A stretch of DNA of 64,000 nucleotides from Palsa-601 sp963801185 (GCA_963801185.1 CAWDDW010000003.1:992001-1056000), one strand, 5' to 3'. Positions 30,055 through 39,614 are shown, counted from the first letter of the stretch. Notes: a model not told the origin generated them from the letters alone. Numbers and translations: made by a program.

Positions 30055-30068
30055 GTCATTCAAGAAAA
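30055..30068. repeat. Left target-site duplication of the casposon
   Basis: GTCATTCAAGAAAA, 14 bp, exactly repeated at 50238-50251 just outside the other inverted repeat. A 14-bp duplication matches the 14-15 bp reported for Cas1-catalysed casposon insertion. If the first two bases of the inverted repeat (GG) are counted, the match extends to 16 bp by chance. Confidence 0.9.
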
Positions 30069-30211
30069 GGGATAAGAGAGAGTGGCCGGGAAAGGGGACC
30101 ACCCCCGGGAGCGGGGAGCATCGGAGCCAGCCAGCCAGCCGGAGCGGAGCGAGCCAGTCAGCCAAGCCGGAGGCCCAGAGGGCCGGAGGCAGAGGCGGGC
30201 GAGCGGAGCGG
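30069..30211 (+). repeat. Left terminal inverted repeat of the casposon (143 bp)
   Basis: It starts GGGATAAGAGAGAGTGG and is the exact reverse complement of 50095-50237 over 143 bases by my reading. Inside are short reiterated units: three to four AGCC copies near 30126-30140, GGAGC/GAGCG steps, and a small dyad GGCCCAGAGGGCC near 30172-30184. These could be casposase binding sites. The perfect identity suggests recent transposition. Confidence 0.93.
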
Positions 30212-30291
30212 AGCGGAGCGGGTTAGAGGAGCTCGGAGGGGCCGGCGTCGGAAGGCCTCTGTAATGCGCTCTTCGTCTTCGTCGAATAGGG

Positions 30292-30936
30292 CTAGCGGCG
30301 AACACCTGGTCGCGGATTCTGCTGGCTTCGAAACTTGAGATCGAATCCCGGCTGTCTGATCTGGAAATACACGTCGCCCTGCTCAGCGAGATGACGAAGC
30401 TCCGTTACGAGTTCCCTGGCCTGCGACACGGGATCGCCGGCGGACGGCAGCACGAGACGCGCGCCTGTAAACCAAGTCCTGTGAGCCCAGAGCCACTGGG
30501 CCGTAATGAGTAGCTGTAGCGGCCGACTGAGCATGGCATCGGCTATCGCCCCAGTCAGCGCCACCCAAATGTCCGCAGACCCAGAGTCCATCGACAACAT
30601 CGCGAGTGCTCCGCGATCGGGCGAGATCGGTCGGGGAACCAGCTCCCCGCCACGGCGAACGACGTACTCCGGCAGCCGGTCGTCAGCTTCTAGCAGCGCT
30701 GTGGCGCGCCGGAACTCTCGATCGAGCTGAACAAGGTCGTTCGCAACCTGGACCACTAGGTCCGTCGGCCATGCGACGAAAAGAGCTGGCTCCGGTCCCC
30801 GGACTGTGCTCGGCAAGTCCAAACTGACTGTGCTGTCCACACGCAGTCGGGCCGGAATCTCCTCTCGTCGTTGCATGTCGTCGAGCGATGCAACCGCCTG
30901 CAGCAGGCGACTCAGACCTTCGAATCTGATACTCAC
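30292..30936 (-). CDS. Unknown protein at the end of the hsd operon
   Basis: A 214-residue product starting at GTG 30936, which overlaps the stop of the upstream nuclease-like gene by 4 nt (GTGA), so the two are coupled. It opens SIRFEGLSRLLQAVASLDDMQR. There is a predicted beta stretch PALFVAWPTDLVVQVANDLV and a possible membrane-associated helix IWVALTGAIADAMLSRPLQLL. No family is recognised. Its position after hsdR and a PD-(D/E)XK-like gene suggests an accessory to defence. Confidence 0.6.
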   Translation of the reverse strand: MSIRFEGLSRLLQAVASLDDMQRREEIPARLRVDSTVSLDLPSTVRGPEPALFVAWPTDLVVQVANDLVQLDREFRRATALLEADDRLPEYVVRRGGELVPRPISPDRGALAMLSMDSGSADIWVALTGAIADAMLSRPLQLLITAQWLWAHRTWFTGARLVLPSAGDPVSQARELVTELRHLAEQGDVYFQIRQPGFDLKFRSQQNPRPGVRR

Positions 30937-31489
30937 TCGTCTGGTTCTCCAAACAGCCAATCCAATAGACGACCCGTCGTTTCGATCCTCACGAACTGCC
31001 TCGGCTTGATGACAACGGTCCCAGGTCGCTCGCGTTTCGTAATCGGGTGGCGGCCTGATGGCCCGCCCGGGTCTGGCATTGGTTCGTTTGGCTCGCCGCC
31101 GAAAACCAGGTAGCTGAGCGCGACGCGATCCTGCAATGTCGCAATCGGAGGTAAACGACGCACGCTCCCACAAGAGAAGCCAGCTTTCTGCTGACGGTCT
31201 GGCTCTTGACAGACGTCCCAGCATCGGAGGTCTTGAGCTGCACCCATCTCGTCACACCGTTGCAGCGGACCACCAGGTCGTAGCCGTACGCATCCACCTC
31301 GGCTCGCAGTACTTCGATGGTCTGCTCTCGGACGAACCAGGCCTCTTGCAGTAGTTCGACCATAAAGACGTGCTCCAGCATGTTCCTGAGATAACCGGCA
31401 CGCTCGATTCTTGAGGTCCGCGCCAGCTCAGGAAAGTCAAGGCGACCGCCCGACGTCGTGGGCGAACCGCACTCGTTACCGATGTTCAC
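30933..31489 (-). CDS. PD-(D/E)XK nuclease-like protein, frameshifted
   Basis: About 185 residues from ATG 31489, 18 nt after the hsdR stop. The N-terminal part contains GYLRNMLEHVFMVELLQEAW and then the core EVDAYGYDLVVRCNGVTRWVQLKTS. The D...(V/Q)xK pattern (Asp in YDLVV, Gln-x-Lys in VQLK) is typical of DUF4365-like PD-(D/E)XK proteins. The frame breaks at about 31150. One missing base in a CTCCG run restores VVYLPIATLQDRVALSYLVFGGEPNEPM through to stop at 30933. It may be a restriction accessory, an independent anti-phage nuclease, or part of a two-gene system with the next protein. Confidence 0.65.
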
Positions 31490-31507
31490 GTCGTCTCACC
31501 TCGACTA

Positions 31508-34500
31508 CTACTCCGATCTCAGGCGCGCGTACACCTTCCGCAGGTAAAAGTCGGCGATCGCCTCCTGGAACTCGGCATCGTCGAGCACTTGCTTGAAGAT
31601 GGCTTCGTTGTCGTCCATGCGCGTGACGATCGTGTCGAGAAATCGGCGCGCGAAGACGAGCCGGAAGTTGTCGAGCGAATTGCTGCGGGCCTGCTCAGCC
31701 AGTTCATCGTCCGAGACCCACTCCTGCTCGAACTGGTCGAACAGCAGCTGATCGCTCTCGCTCAGTCCCGTCCCGAACCGCTCGTTCAAGACATCGATGA
31801 TCTGCGAGAGCGGAACCTTGTCCTCGTCGTTGCGCCCGCCGTATCCGTCACCGAAGATGGTCTGGACCTCGCCGGTCTCCTGGCTCAGGCTGAGCGAGCC
31901 CTCGAAGGTGATCTCGTTGCGCAGGTGGGTGAGTTCCACCTCCGAGCCGAGGTCGAGGCGCTCGACCGAGGTCGCGGAGCGAAGGTAGGTGGCGAGAGCG
32001 CGCAGGTAGCAGTAGTCCCGCTCCAGCTTGGTGTCGCCGAAGGAGACCACCTGGGACAAGAAGGCATAAGTGCGGACGAACTTGTCGAGAGCGTCCTTGA
32101 AGCCGAGGCGATCCTCCTCCGACAGGTCGTGGAAGCGCTCGATAGCCGGTGAGAGCTGCGCGTAGACGCGCCCGTGGTCGGCCGCGGCGGCGAGCGTGAC
32201 GAGGACGGCGACGACGGCCTCGACCTCGTCCGGGCGGAGCACGTCGTAGTTGTCGAGCTGGTGGCGGGTGTCGTAGATGAGGTTCGGATCCGTCGGGATG
32301 GCGACGGTCTTTCCGTACCAGGGTTCGAAGGCGCGTGTGATGTCCTCGGCCTCATTACGGAAGTCGAGCACGAACGTGTCGGACTTGAGCGGGTGGATGC
32401 GGTTGAGCCGCGAAAGTGTCTGCACCGCCGCAAGGCCGGTGAGCACCTTGTCCACGTACATCGTATGGAGGAGCGGCTGGTCGAAGCCGGTCTGGAACTT
32501 CTCGGCGACAATAAGCACCTGGTAGTCATCGGTGGCGAACTCCTTCGCCGTCCGCGACTCGGGGATGTGCTTGCCGGGCCGGCTGTTCATGCCAGGCTCC
32601 GCGAAGGATTCCCCGTCGGCAACCACCTTGCCCGAGAACGCGACGAGCGCCGCGACGTCGCCGTAGCCTTGTTCGGCGATGTAACGATCGATCGCCTGCT
32701 TGTAGCGCACCGCATGAAGCCGAGACGCAGTCACGACCATCGCCTTCGCGTGGCTGCCGATCTTCTGGGCGGTATGCGCGCGGAAGTGCTCGACGACGAT
32801 TTCGGCCTTCTGTGCGAGCTGGTAGGGATGGAGCTCGATGAACCGAGCGATGGCCCGCTTCGCCTTGGCTTCCTCGTAGTCGGGGTCGTCACGGATCGCC
32901 TTCTCGATTCGCCAGAAGGTCTTGTACGTCGTGTAGCTGGCGAGGACATCCAGGATGAAGCCCTCCTCGATCGCCTGACGCATCGAGTACAGGTGGAACG
33001 GCTCGTGGCGTCCGGTCTCGGGATCCCAGGTGCCGAACAGCTCTAGCGTGCGCGCCTTCGGTGTCGCCGTGAAGGCGAAGAACGAGAGGTTGGCCTGCCG
33101 CCCGCGAGCGCCTACCGCCTTTGCCAATGCCTCCTCGACCGGGTCGATCGCCTCGGTGATGAAGCCGGCATCCTCGGCTTCGGCGGTCGTCAGCTCGTGC
33201 TCAGCGGTGTCACCGAGCACGAGGCGAAGGTCCTTTGCTGCTTCCCCGGACTGAGACGAGTGCGCCTCGTCCACGATGACCGCGTAGCGGCGGCTGGGCA
33301 GCTCGTGGATCTTGTCGAGGACGAAGGGGAACTTCTGCAGCGTCGTGATGATGACCCGTGCCTGCTCGCCTGCGAGCGCGTCGGCGAGCTGCTGGGAGTC
33401 CTTGTCGATGCGCTCGACGACGCCGCGGGCATGCTCGAACTGGTAGATCGTGTCCTGCAACTGACGATCGAGCACGACCCGGTCCGTGATGACGATGACC
33501 TTGTCGAAGACCTTCTCATCACGATCGTTGTGCAGGCTGGAGAGCCGGTGGGCTGTCCAGGCAATCGTGTTCGACTTCCCGGATCCGGCGGAGTGCTGCA
33601 CGAGATAGCTCTGTCCGGCTCCGTTCTCCCGGGCGTGTTCCTCTAACCGGAGGACCGCGTCCCACTGGTGATAGCGGGGGAAGATGGTGACCTCGTTCGC
33701 CCGCTTCAAGGTCTGTGATCCGGTCTCAGGGCGCTCGACGTGGACGAACCGACCGAGCAGGTCCATCCAGGCGTCCCTCTCCCAAACGCGCTCCCACAGA
33801 TACGAGGTGCGGTGCCCGCTCGGATTGGGCGGGTTGCCGGCGCCCATCGCATCGCCGAGGTTGAACGGCAGGAATGTCGTCTGCTGGCCGGCGAGCTTCG
33901 TGGTCATCGCGGCGCGGTCAGGGTCAACAGCGAAGTGAACGACGGCCCGCCTGCCGAGCGTCACGATCCGCGGGTCGCGGTCCTGTCGATATTGGGTGAT
34001 GGCGTCCTCGATGCTCTGACCGGTGAGAGGGTTCTTCAGCTCGGCTGTCGCCACTGGGATGCCGTTCACGAACAAGCAGAGGTCGAGCGTCTTCGTGCCT
34101 GCGGGATCGAACGGAAGCTGACGCGTCACGGTGAGGCGGTTTGCTTCGTAGCGCTCGACGAGCTCCGGAGTGAGCCCGTGAGCCGGCTTGAAGAACGCCA
34201 AGCGCATCGTGACGCCTTGATCGACGAGGCCGTGGCGGAGCACGTCGATCGTGCCTCTCTCGTCGATCTGTGAGGCAAGGCGCTGGGCGAACTTTCGCTG
34301 AGCCGCGTTCGGGTCGCCACCGTGGTTCTTGACCAGACGGGACCACTCGTCTCCCTGGGTCGCACCGATGAAGGCGAACAGCTCGGCTGTATCGAGAGCG
34401 AGCGCCGGATCGAAGTCCGGGACGCCGGTGAGGTGGGTGCCGTGCTTGCAGGCGAGGTAGCCAGCCGAGGTCACCAGATGGTCAGTGATCGCGTCCTCGA

Positions 34501-34522
34501 AGAGGCGCTCGTTCGGCTTCAC
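31508..34522 (-). CDS. hsdR: Type I restriction endonuclease subunit R (HsdR)
   Basis: A 1004-residue motor/nuclease subunit. The N-terminal nuclease site includes ATAELKNPLTGQSIEDAI (the ELK of PD-(D/E)XK). The SF2 translocase has Walker A-like QHSAGSGKSNT, DEAH box IVDEAHSSQSGE, motif III FFAFTATPK and a late motif QTLSRLNRIHP. It pulls in DNA and cuts unmethylated targets as part of an R2M2S complex. GTG at 34522 overlaps the hsdS stop (GTGA), and an upstream frame to 34591 is not needed. It looks intact, with no frameshift. Confidence 0.95.
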   Translation of the reverse strand: MKPNERLFEDAITDHLVTSAGYLACKHGTHLTGVPDFDPALALDTAELFAFIGATQGDEWSRLVKNHGGDPNAAQRKFAQRLASQIDERGTIDVLRHGLVDQGVTMRLAFFKPAHGLTPELVERYEANRLTVTRQLPFDPAGTKTLDLCLFVNGIPVATAELKNPLTGQSIEDAITQYRQDRDPRIVTLGRRAVVHFAVDPDRAAMTTKLAGQQTTFLPFNLGDAMGAGNPPNPSGHRTSYLWERVWERDAWMDLLGRFVHVERPETGSQTLKRANEVTIFPRYHQWDAVLRLEEHARENGAGQSYLVQHSAGSGKSNTIAWTAHRLSSLHNDRDEKVFDKVIVITDRVVLDRQLQDTIYQFEHARGVVERIDKDSQQLADALAGEQARVIITTLQKFPFVLDKIHELPSRRYAVIVDEAHSSQSGEAAKDLRLVLGDTAEHELTTAEAEDAGFITEAIDPVEEALAKAVGARGRQANLSFFAFTATPKARTLELFGTWDPETGRHEPFHLYSMRQAIEEGFILDVLASYTTYKTFWRIEKAIRDDPDYEEAKAKRAIARFIELHPYQLAQKAEIVVEHFRAHTAQKIGSHAKAMVVTASRLHAVRYKQAIDRYIAEQGYGDVAALVAFSGKVVADGESFAEPGMNSRPGKHIPESRTAKEFATDDYQVLIVAEKFQTGFDQPLLHTMYVDKVLTGLAAVQTLSRLNRIHPLKSDTFVLDFRNEAEDITRAFEPWYGKTVAIPTDPNLIYDTRHQLDNYDVLRPDEVEAVVAVLVTLAAAADHGRVYAQLSPAIERFHDLSEEDRLGFKDALDKFVRTYAFLSQVVSFGDTKLERDYCYLRALATYLRSATSVERLDLGSEVELTHLRNEITFEGSLSLSQETGEVQTIFGDGYGGRNDEDKVPLSQIIDVLNERFGTGLSESDQLLFDQFEQEWVSDDELAEQARSNSLDNFRLVFARRFLDTIVTRMDDNEAIFKQVLDDAEFQEAIADFYLRKVYARLRSE

Positions 34523-35772
34523 GCGGCGACTCCTCGGATGTCGAACTGACCTGTTACAGCGCGTGTGATGAGCGCCTGGCGGTGCTCGCAAAGCAGACCG
34601 ATCTGACGGGACAGCGACTCGATCGTCCTGAGCGTGGAAGAACCGACCATCTCCAAGAGCTTCAGCACCTCATCCTGTTCGCGGAGAGGAGCAGCGACCA
34701 CTGGGATGTCTGGAATATCAGCCAGGTTGAGGTGCGCTACCGTGGTGCTGCGCGCCAGCATCTGAATGAACTCCTGCGCTTCGGATGTATAGAGCGCATT
34801 CAGTAGCCAGGCACTGCGAACGAGTTCCTTGTTCGGCTTTAGCAATACCGTCCTCTGACCGATACACAGGGGTATATCGGCGGGCACGAGACACGCTTCT
34901 CCGGCTGGTGCCTCCCGCGTGAAGATAACGTCGCCCGGTTGCGGCAAGTCCCGCTCCGTCCACTCTCGCCAGGATGTGTAGTCCGTATAGACTCCGCCTT
35001 CCAAAACCAGCTCCCCGTTCTTAACGTTCGCCGTACGAACGACGAGATATGTACCGTCGGAAACGGATGGAGCCGTCTTGTGGGCGGTATCTACGATTCG
35101 CCGAACAACGTGCCGCAGGCGCAACAGCCGCCAGCCCTTCTTAATTTCTGGGACCACCGCAGAACCGGTCAGGTCTATCGCCGTCCCAGACGCTAGGCCA
35201 AGTGTCAAGGCAGTTGAGATGGACGCTCGGTTCCGCTCGTTCAGCAACTCCACCATCCGCTGCTTCTTCTCGATCAGGGCGTCGATGCGGGCGGTCTCGG
35301 CGTCGAGGTAGTCCGCGATGGCTTGCTGAACGGCAAACGGCGGCAGCGCCACACGAATGTCTCGAAACTCGTCCCAGGGCAGGTCCCATTGCGAGGGACG
35401 TATGCCCTTAGAACGGCGCGCATACTCGTCGATGAGCGGCTGACTCCTGAGGAGATGGTGCAAGAACCGAGCGTCAGCAGGTCGGAGCTGTTCACACACA
35501 AAGTAGGCAGGGCTAACTATCCCCTCGAACCTCGACACGCCAAGAGAACCCTGCCAGGTCTTCATCTTGTTCAGGACCAAGTCACCTGGCTGCACGACCT
35601 TGTACGCATCGAGGTCTTCGCCGGGCTTGTTGTAGTTGTCGTCGCGCCCCTCCCGTGGCACCACGCCGAAGTCCCGATACACGGACAGCAATGGCAGGTC
35701 CGATCGAGCGCGCACCTCGCGACGGGCATAGAGCGCCTTGATCGGCATCTCGATCCATGACCCCTCGGTCAC
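34519..35772 (-). CDS. hsdS: Type I restriction-modification specificity subunit (HsdS)
   Basis: A 417-residue DNA-recognition subunit with two target-recognition domains separated and ended by conserved helical spacers. The central one is ALPPFAVQQAIADYLDAETARIDALIEKKQ; the distal one is PLREQDEVLKLLEMVGSSTLRTIESL. The two half-site domains (about residues 20-150 and 220-360) set the bipartite sequence recognised, which cannot be read from the protein by eye. GTG at 35772 overlaps the hsdM stop by 4 nt. Confidence 0.93.
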   Translation of the reverse strand: MTEGSWIEMPIKALYARREVRARSDLPLLSVYRDFGVVPREGRDDNYNKPGEDLDAYKVVQPGDLVLNKMKTWQGSLGVSRFEGIVSPAYFVCEQLRPADARFLHHLLRSQPLIDEYARRSKGIRPSQWDLPWDEFRDIRVALPPFAVQQAIADYLDAETARIDALIEKKQRMVELLNERNRASISTALTLGLASGTAIDLTGSAVVPEIKKGWRLLRLRHVVRRIVDTAHKTAPSVSDGTYLVVRTANVKNGELVLEGGVYTDYTSWREWTERDLPQPGDVIFTREAPAGEACLVPADIPLCIGQRTVLLKPNKELVRSAWLLNALYTSEAQEFIQMLARSTTVAHLNLADIPDIPVVAAPLREQDEVLKLLEMVGSSTLRTIESLSRQIGLLCEHRQALITRAVTGQFDIRGVAA

Positions 35773-37769
35773 GTGGTGACCTCGCGCAGCAGCGCTTGTA
35801 TGTCGGCCTCCAGCGCCTTGATCTCGCCGTCGATCTCCTCCAGTGGCCTCGGCGGCACGTACTTGTAGAAGTGCCGGGTGAGCGGTATCTCGTAGCCAAT
35901 CTTGGTCTTCGAGCGATCGACCCAGGCGTCCTCGAAGTAAGGGAGCACCTCGGCGCTCATGTAGTCGCTCACGGCAGTCCTGTACTCGACGGACCCCAAC
36001 CTCTCAGTCGGGTCCTCCGCCCAGGCGACCGGAGTCGCGGGTAGCGGCACGTTCTCGTTGTCCCTCAGCTCGGGGTCTGGCTCCGGCTCTCCCTTGCGGT
36101 TAGTCATCGCCGGAGCGTCCGGGTCGCGCGCGGCGAGGGCATCCCACACCGCCTTCTCGATGCCCTTAGGGACAGAGCCAAGCTTCTTCGCGAGCGTCGG
36201 TCTGTCTGGGGCCTCCGTCCCCATCAGTGCCTTGAGGCGAGCGGTCAGGTCTGCCTGCTCGGTCTCGCTCAGCTTCGCCCAGCTCTTCTCCTCCGAGAGG
36301 CGCCGAGCGACATCCTCCCCGACCCGCCACCGAAGACGTAATGGTCTCTCGACCGTGATGCGCATGTAGCCGAAGGCTTCGTTCGGGAAAATCCTGACTC
36401 GCTCGCCCTTGGTGAAGTCGCCGTAGAGACGAGTGATCTCGTCGATCTGCTCGGGGCTGATCTCCTTGCGCTTCTCACCGAGCGACTTGCGCATCTTGAC
36501 GAAGCTCTCGCGCGCATCGATGAGTTGCACCTTCCCTCGGCGTTCGGGCGACTTCCTGTTCGTGACGATCCAGAAGTAGGTCGAGATGCTGGTGTTGTAG
36601 AAGAGCTGGTCCGGCAGAGCAACCACGGCCTCCAGGCAGTCGTTCTCGATGATCCAACGCCTGATCTCTGATTCACCCGATCCCGCCGCGCCGGTGAACA
36701 ATGGTGAACCGTTGAAGACGATGGCGAGCCGCGAGCCCCCCTCAGATGGCGGCTTCATCTTCGAGATCATGTGCTGCAAGAAGAGGAAGCTGCCGTCGTT
36801 GATGCGGGGAAGCCCTGCGCCGAAGCGTCCCGAGAATCCAAGCTTGTCGTGCTCGTCCCGGACGGCCGCCTCCACCTTCTTCCACTCGACGCCGAACGGC
36901 GGGTTGGCGAGGAGGTAGTCGAAGCGCTCACCCTTGTGCCCGTCCTCGGAGAAAGAGTTGCCGTAGACGATGTGGGAGGCGTCCTGGCCCTTCAGCATCA
37001 TGTCGGAGCGGCAGATGGCGTAGGTCTCAGCGTTCAGCTCCTGGCCGAAGACCTCGAGGCGCGCATCAGGGTTGTGCTGGTGCAGCCAATCCTCGGCAAT
37101 CGACAGCATTCCTCCCGTCCCACAGGCCGGGTCGAAGAGCGTCTTCACAACGCCCCTTGTCGTCAGGATCTCCTCGTCCTCGATAAAGAGCAGGTTCACC
37201 ATGAGGCGGATGACTTCTCTCGGGGTGAAATGCTCCCCGGCTGTCTCGTTCGAGAGCTCGGAGAATCGCCGGATCAGCTCCTCATACAGGTAGCCCATCT
37301 CCAGGTTGCTGACCGTTCTGGGATGCAGGTCGATATCGGTGAACTTCGCCACAACTTGATAGAGCAGGTCGGCGCGGTCGAGGCGCTCGATTTGGACACC
37401 GAAGTCGAACTTGTCCACGACGTCCCGGGCGGAGCCGGAGAAACCGTTGATGTAGGCGTGCAGGTTCTGAGCGATGTTCGGTGGGTCGTCGAGCAGTCGG
37501 CGGAAGTCGAGCGGCGAGGTATTGAAGAACTGCTCTCCGCTGACCGAGCAGAGCACTGGCTCCACGTTCTCGATCCGCCCTTCGATCTGCTTGTACCGCT
37601 CCAGCACCGCACGCTTTGTCGGTTCGAGCACGCAGTCAAGGCGGCGGATGACGGTAAGCGGGAGGATGACCCTGCCGTACTCGGACTGCTTGTAGTCCCC
37701 CCGAAGCAGGTCGGCGACCGACCAGATGAAGGCCGCGTGGTTCTTGATCGCGTCTCCGCTCGACGTCAT
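35769..37769 (-). CDS. hsdM: Type I restriction-modification DNA methyltransferase (HsdM)
   Basis: A 666-residue adenine-N6 methyltransferase. SAM-binding motif I is FDPACGTGGML and catalytic motif IV is LLANPPFGVEWKK. The N-terminal helical domain (FIWSVADLLRGDYKQSEYGRVILP) is typical of HsdM. It modifies host DNA together with HsdS and protects it from HsdR. ATG at 37769 is favoured by GAGGGGG 6 nt upstream; GTG at 37775 is possible. The gene lies 58 nt after cas1 on the same strand, so restriction cargo and casposase may share a transcript. Confidence 0.95.
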   Translation of the reverse strand: MTSSGDAIKNHAAFIWSVADLLRGDYKQSEYGRVILPLTVIRRLDCVLEPTKRAVLERYKQIEGRIENVEPVLCSVSGEQFFNTSPLDFRRLLDDPPNIAQNLHAYINGFSGSARDVVDKFDFGVQIERLDRADLLYQVVAKFTDIDLHPRTVSNLEMGYLYEELIRRFSELSNETAGEHFTPREVIRLMVNLLFIEDEEILTTRGVVKTLFDPACGTGGMLSIAEDWLHQHNPDARLEVFGQELNAETYAICRSDMMLKGQDASHIVYGNSFSEDGHKGERFDYLLANPPFGVEWKKVEAAVRDEHDKLGFSGRFGAGLPRINDGSFLFLQHMISKMKPPSEGGSRLAIVFNGSPLFTGAAGSGESEIRRWIIENDCLEAVVALPDQLFYNTSISTYFWIVTNRKSPERRGKVQLIDARESFVKMRKSLGEKRKEISPEQIDEITRLYGDFTKGERVRIFPNEAFGYMRITVERPLRLRWRVGEDVARRLSEEKSWAKLSETEQADLTARLKALMGTEAPDRPTLAKKLGSVPKGIEKAVWDALAARDPDAPAMTNRKGEPEPDPELRDNENVPLPATPVAWAEDPTERLGSVEYRTAVSDYMSAEVLPYFEDAWVDRSKTKIGYEIPLTRHFYKYVPPRPLEEIDGEIKALEADIQALLREVTT

Positions 37770-37827
37770 TGCCACCCCCTCGTCAGCTCCCTCCGTAGTG
37801 GCTCAGATTACCGAGGCTGATCCATCT

Positions 37828-39549
37828 CTACGGGAGAGCGACGCCAAGGAGGTCTGCGAGCCTCGTCCAGTGTCGCACCGCGGGGACGCTCCGCCCGCGA
37901 CGGAACTTGCTCGCCGCTGAGGTCGAGACGCCGATCGCGCCCGCGATCTCGGTGAGCGAGAGCTCTGCTAGCCGCGGCTCGATGTGCTCCTTGTACCACT
38001 CGACGTCGGGAGCTTCGCCACCGTGCTTGGCTTCCCAGGCCAGCGTCGCGAGGCGCCGTCGTCGGTTCGCCTCCTCTCGGCGAGCCTGAGCGGCCGGAGT
38101 GTGCGATGGGAGGACGCCGTGCTCGGAACGGAAAGCCTCGGCGGCGACGTCGGCGGCGACCTTCATCGAGGCGTCCACCGCAGCGCGGTGCTCGGGCAGG
38201 CAGAGTTCGCACCAGCGTCGCTTCGGCCGGTTCCGGTCCGTCGGCGATGGAAGCACCGCCCCACAGCCTCGGCAGGTGCGGGCCGGGAGCACCGGCAGAG
38301 CCGTCGTGCGCGGTCGTTGCCGGCTTTTGGCTCTTGGCGCCAGCCCGCCCGGGTTCGGGCCAGTCGATGGCGCCTCCTGTTCGACTGTCGCCGTGGCTGC
38401 AGCGTCCCGTCTCCGCGCGGCGACCTTGTGCTTGTCCCGCGTGAGCACGGACGGCACGGTGACGTCGTAGGCGCTGCTCGCCGAGAGGATCCGCGCCACG
38501 TGCTCGACGACCGGGCCGAGCATCGCCGCCCAGGACGGCATCGCCTCTGCGATCCGGTGTGTGAGAGGCGGCAGGAGTCGAAGAACCCCGCGCCGGTCCT
38601 CCGCGAAGTCGCTCTTCATGAGCGGTCGCTCGTGGAGGAGGTCGAGCACGTAGGCGTCTACCGACGGGCGGACCGCCTCCATGACGTCGAGCACCATCGA
38701 GTCGCGTCCCTTCAGGTCGGCGTGCAGGATCCCGAGTCCCGGGTCGAGCCCGACCGCCAGGCAGGCGATCCGGCCCTCGGCCTCGATGAGCCGGTAGCCG
38801 TAGTTGAGCAGTGCGTTGGCAGGGTCCGTTGCCGACCGTGCTGTTGCGCCGTTCAGGGCCGATCGCCTCCCGTCGAATCGCAACCAGTGCTCCGGAATCC
38901 GAGGCACGTCCTTGCGTACGAACGGCACCGGGAAGCTCGACCAGGCATTCCAATAGACATTGGCGGCACCCGCCTCGAGCTGGCGGATCTCCTCCAGTGT
39001 CTCGGCACCGTCGAGACCGTCCCGGAGCTGGAGGATCGTCTCCGCTGCCTCGCTCTGCCAGAGCTGCCGGTCGGCGGCAGACGCCTGGCCGTGCAGCTTG
39101 GTGGCGATGAGATAGCGCGTCGCCTCCAGGCCCTCCGGTGTCGCCATTGCGAGCGCCTGCGCTCGGCGGAGCCGCGGGTCGTCGTTGCCGGTTCCGCCCG
39201 AGGTCAGGTGGAGCTCGCCGCCGAACGGGTCGAGCACGACGACGCCGATCCCGACCCCGGCGCACCAGCGGAGCGCTTCCAGACTCACCATCCCAGCGGA
39301 GGACAACACGACGAGCCGGGCGAGGCCGTGGGTCGCACGGGCGTAGCGACGCTCGCGTCGGTGTGTCCCGATCCCGTCGGCGACAACCAGCCGGCCGCGC
39401 TCGACACCGACCCGCACTCCGAAGCCGTCGGCGACGCAGACGGCCGGGTTGGGCGTGTCGTGTGCGAACGTTTCGGCCAGCCGGGACGGCACCGACAACG
39501 GTTCATCCCGAGTGCCCGCCTCTGTCGGAAGTAGCTTCTTTGCTCGCAT
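37828..39549 (-). CDS. cas1: Casposase: solo Cas1 integrase with C-terminal zinc finger and HTH
   Basis: A 573-residue protein, far longer than CRISPR Cas1 (about 300-340). Residues about 25-365 are the Cas1 fold. The conserved run DPANALLNYGYRLIEAE carries catalytic Glu258, GLDPGLGILHADLK carries His276, and MVLDVMEAVRP carries Asp288. A Cys4 zinc finger follows (C426-x2-C429, C447-x2-C450), then an HTH (LTEIAGAIGVSTSAASKFRRG, about 532-552). ATG at 39549 has AAGGAGGG about 11 nt upstream; an upstream open extension is ignored. No cas2, cas4 or CRISPR array lies in the window. It should cut and join the element's ends to the tRNA target. Confidence 0.95.
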   Translation of the reverse strand: MRAKKLLPTEAGTRDEPLSVPSRLAETFAHDTPNPAVCVADGFGVRVGVERGRLVVADGIGTHRRERRYARATHGLARLVVLSSAGMVSLEALRWCAGVGIGVVVLDPFGGELHLTSGGTGNDDPRLRRAQALAMATPEGLEATRYLIATKLHGQASAADRQLWQSEAAETILQLRDGLDGAETLEEIRQLEAGAANVYWNAWSSFPVPFVRKDVPRIPEHWLRFDGRRSALNGATARSATDPANALLNYGYRLIEAEGRIACLAVGLDPGLGILHADLKGRDSMVLDVMEAVRPSVDAYVLDLLHERPLMKSDFAEDRRGVLRLLPPLTHRIAEAMPSWAAMLGPVVEHVARILSASSAYDVTVPSVLTRDKHKVAARRRDAAATATVEQEAPSTGPNPGGLAPRAKSRQRPRTTALPVLPARTCRGCGAVLPSPTDRNRPKRRWCELCLPEHRAAVDASMKVAADVAAEAFRSEHGVLPSHTPAAQARREEANRRRRLATLAWEAKHGGEAPDVEWYKEHIEPRLAELSLTEIAGAIGVSTSAASKFRRGRSVPAVRHWTRLADLLGVALP

Positions 39550-39614
39550 AGGGAGTTCACCCTCCTTGTGCCAGCCCCGGGGAGGCTCCACCCTCGCCCG
39601 GGGCACCTTCTCGG

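Noticed and set aside
37828..39549. Cas1 as part of a CRISPR-Cas system
   Set aside because: No cas2, effector genes or repeat arrays are present. The C-terminal zinc finger and HTH, the polymerase and the inverted repeats point to a casposase.
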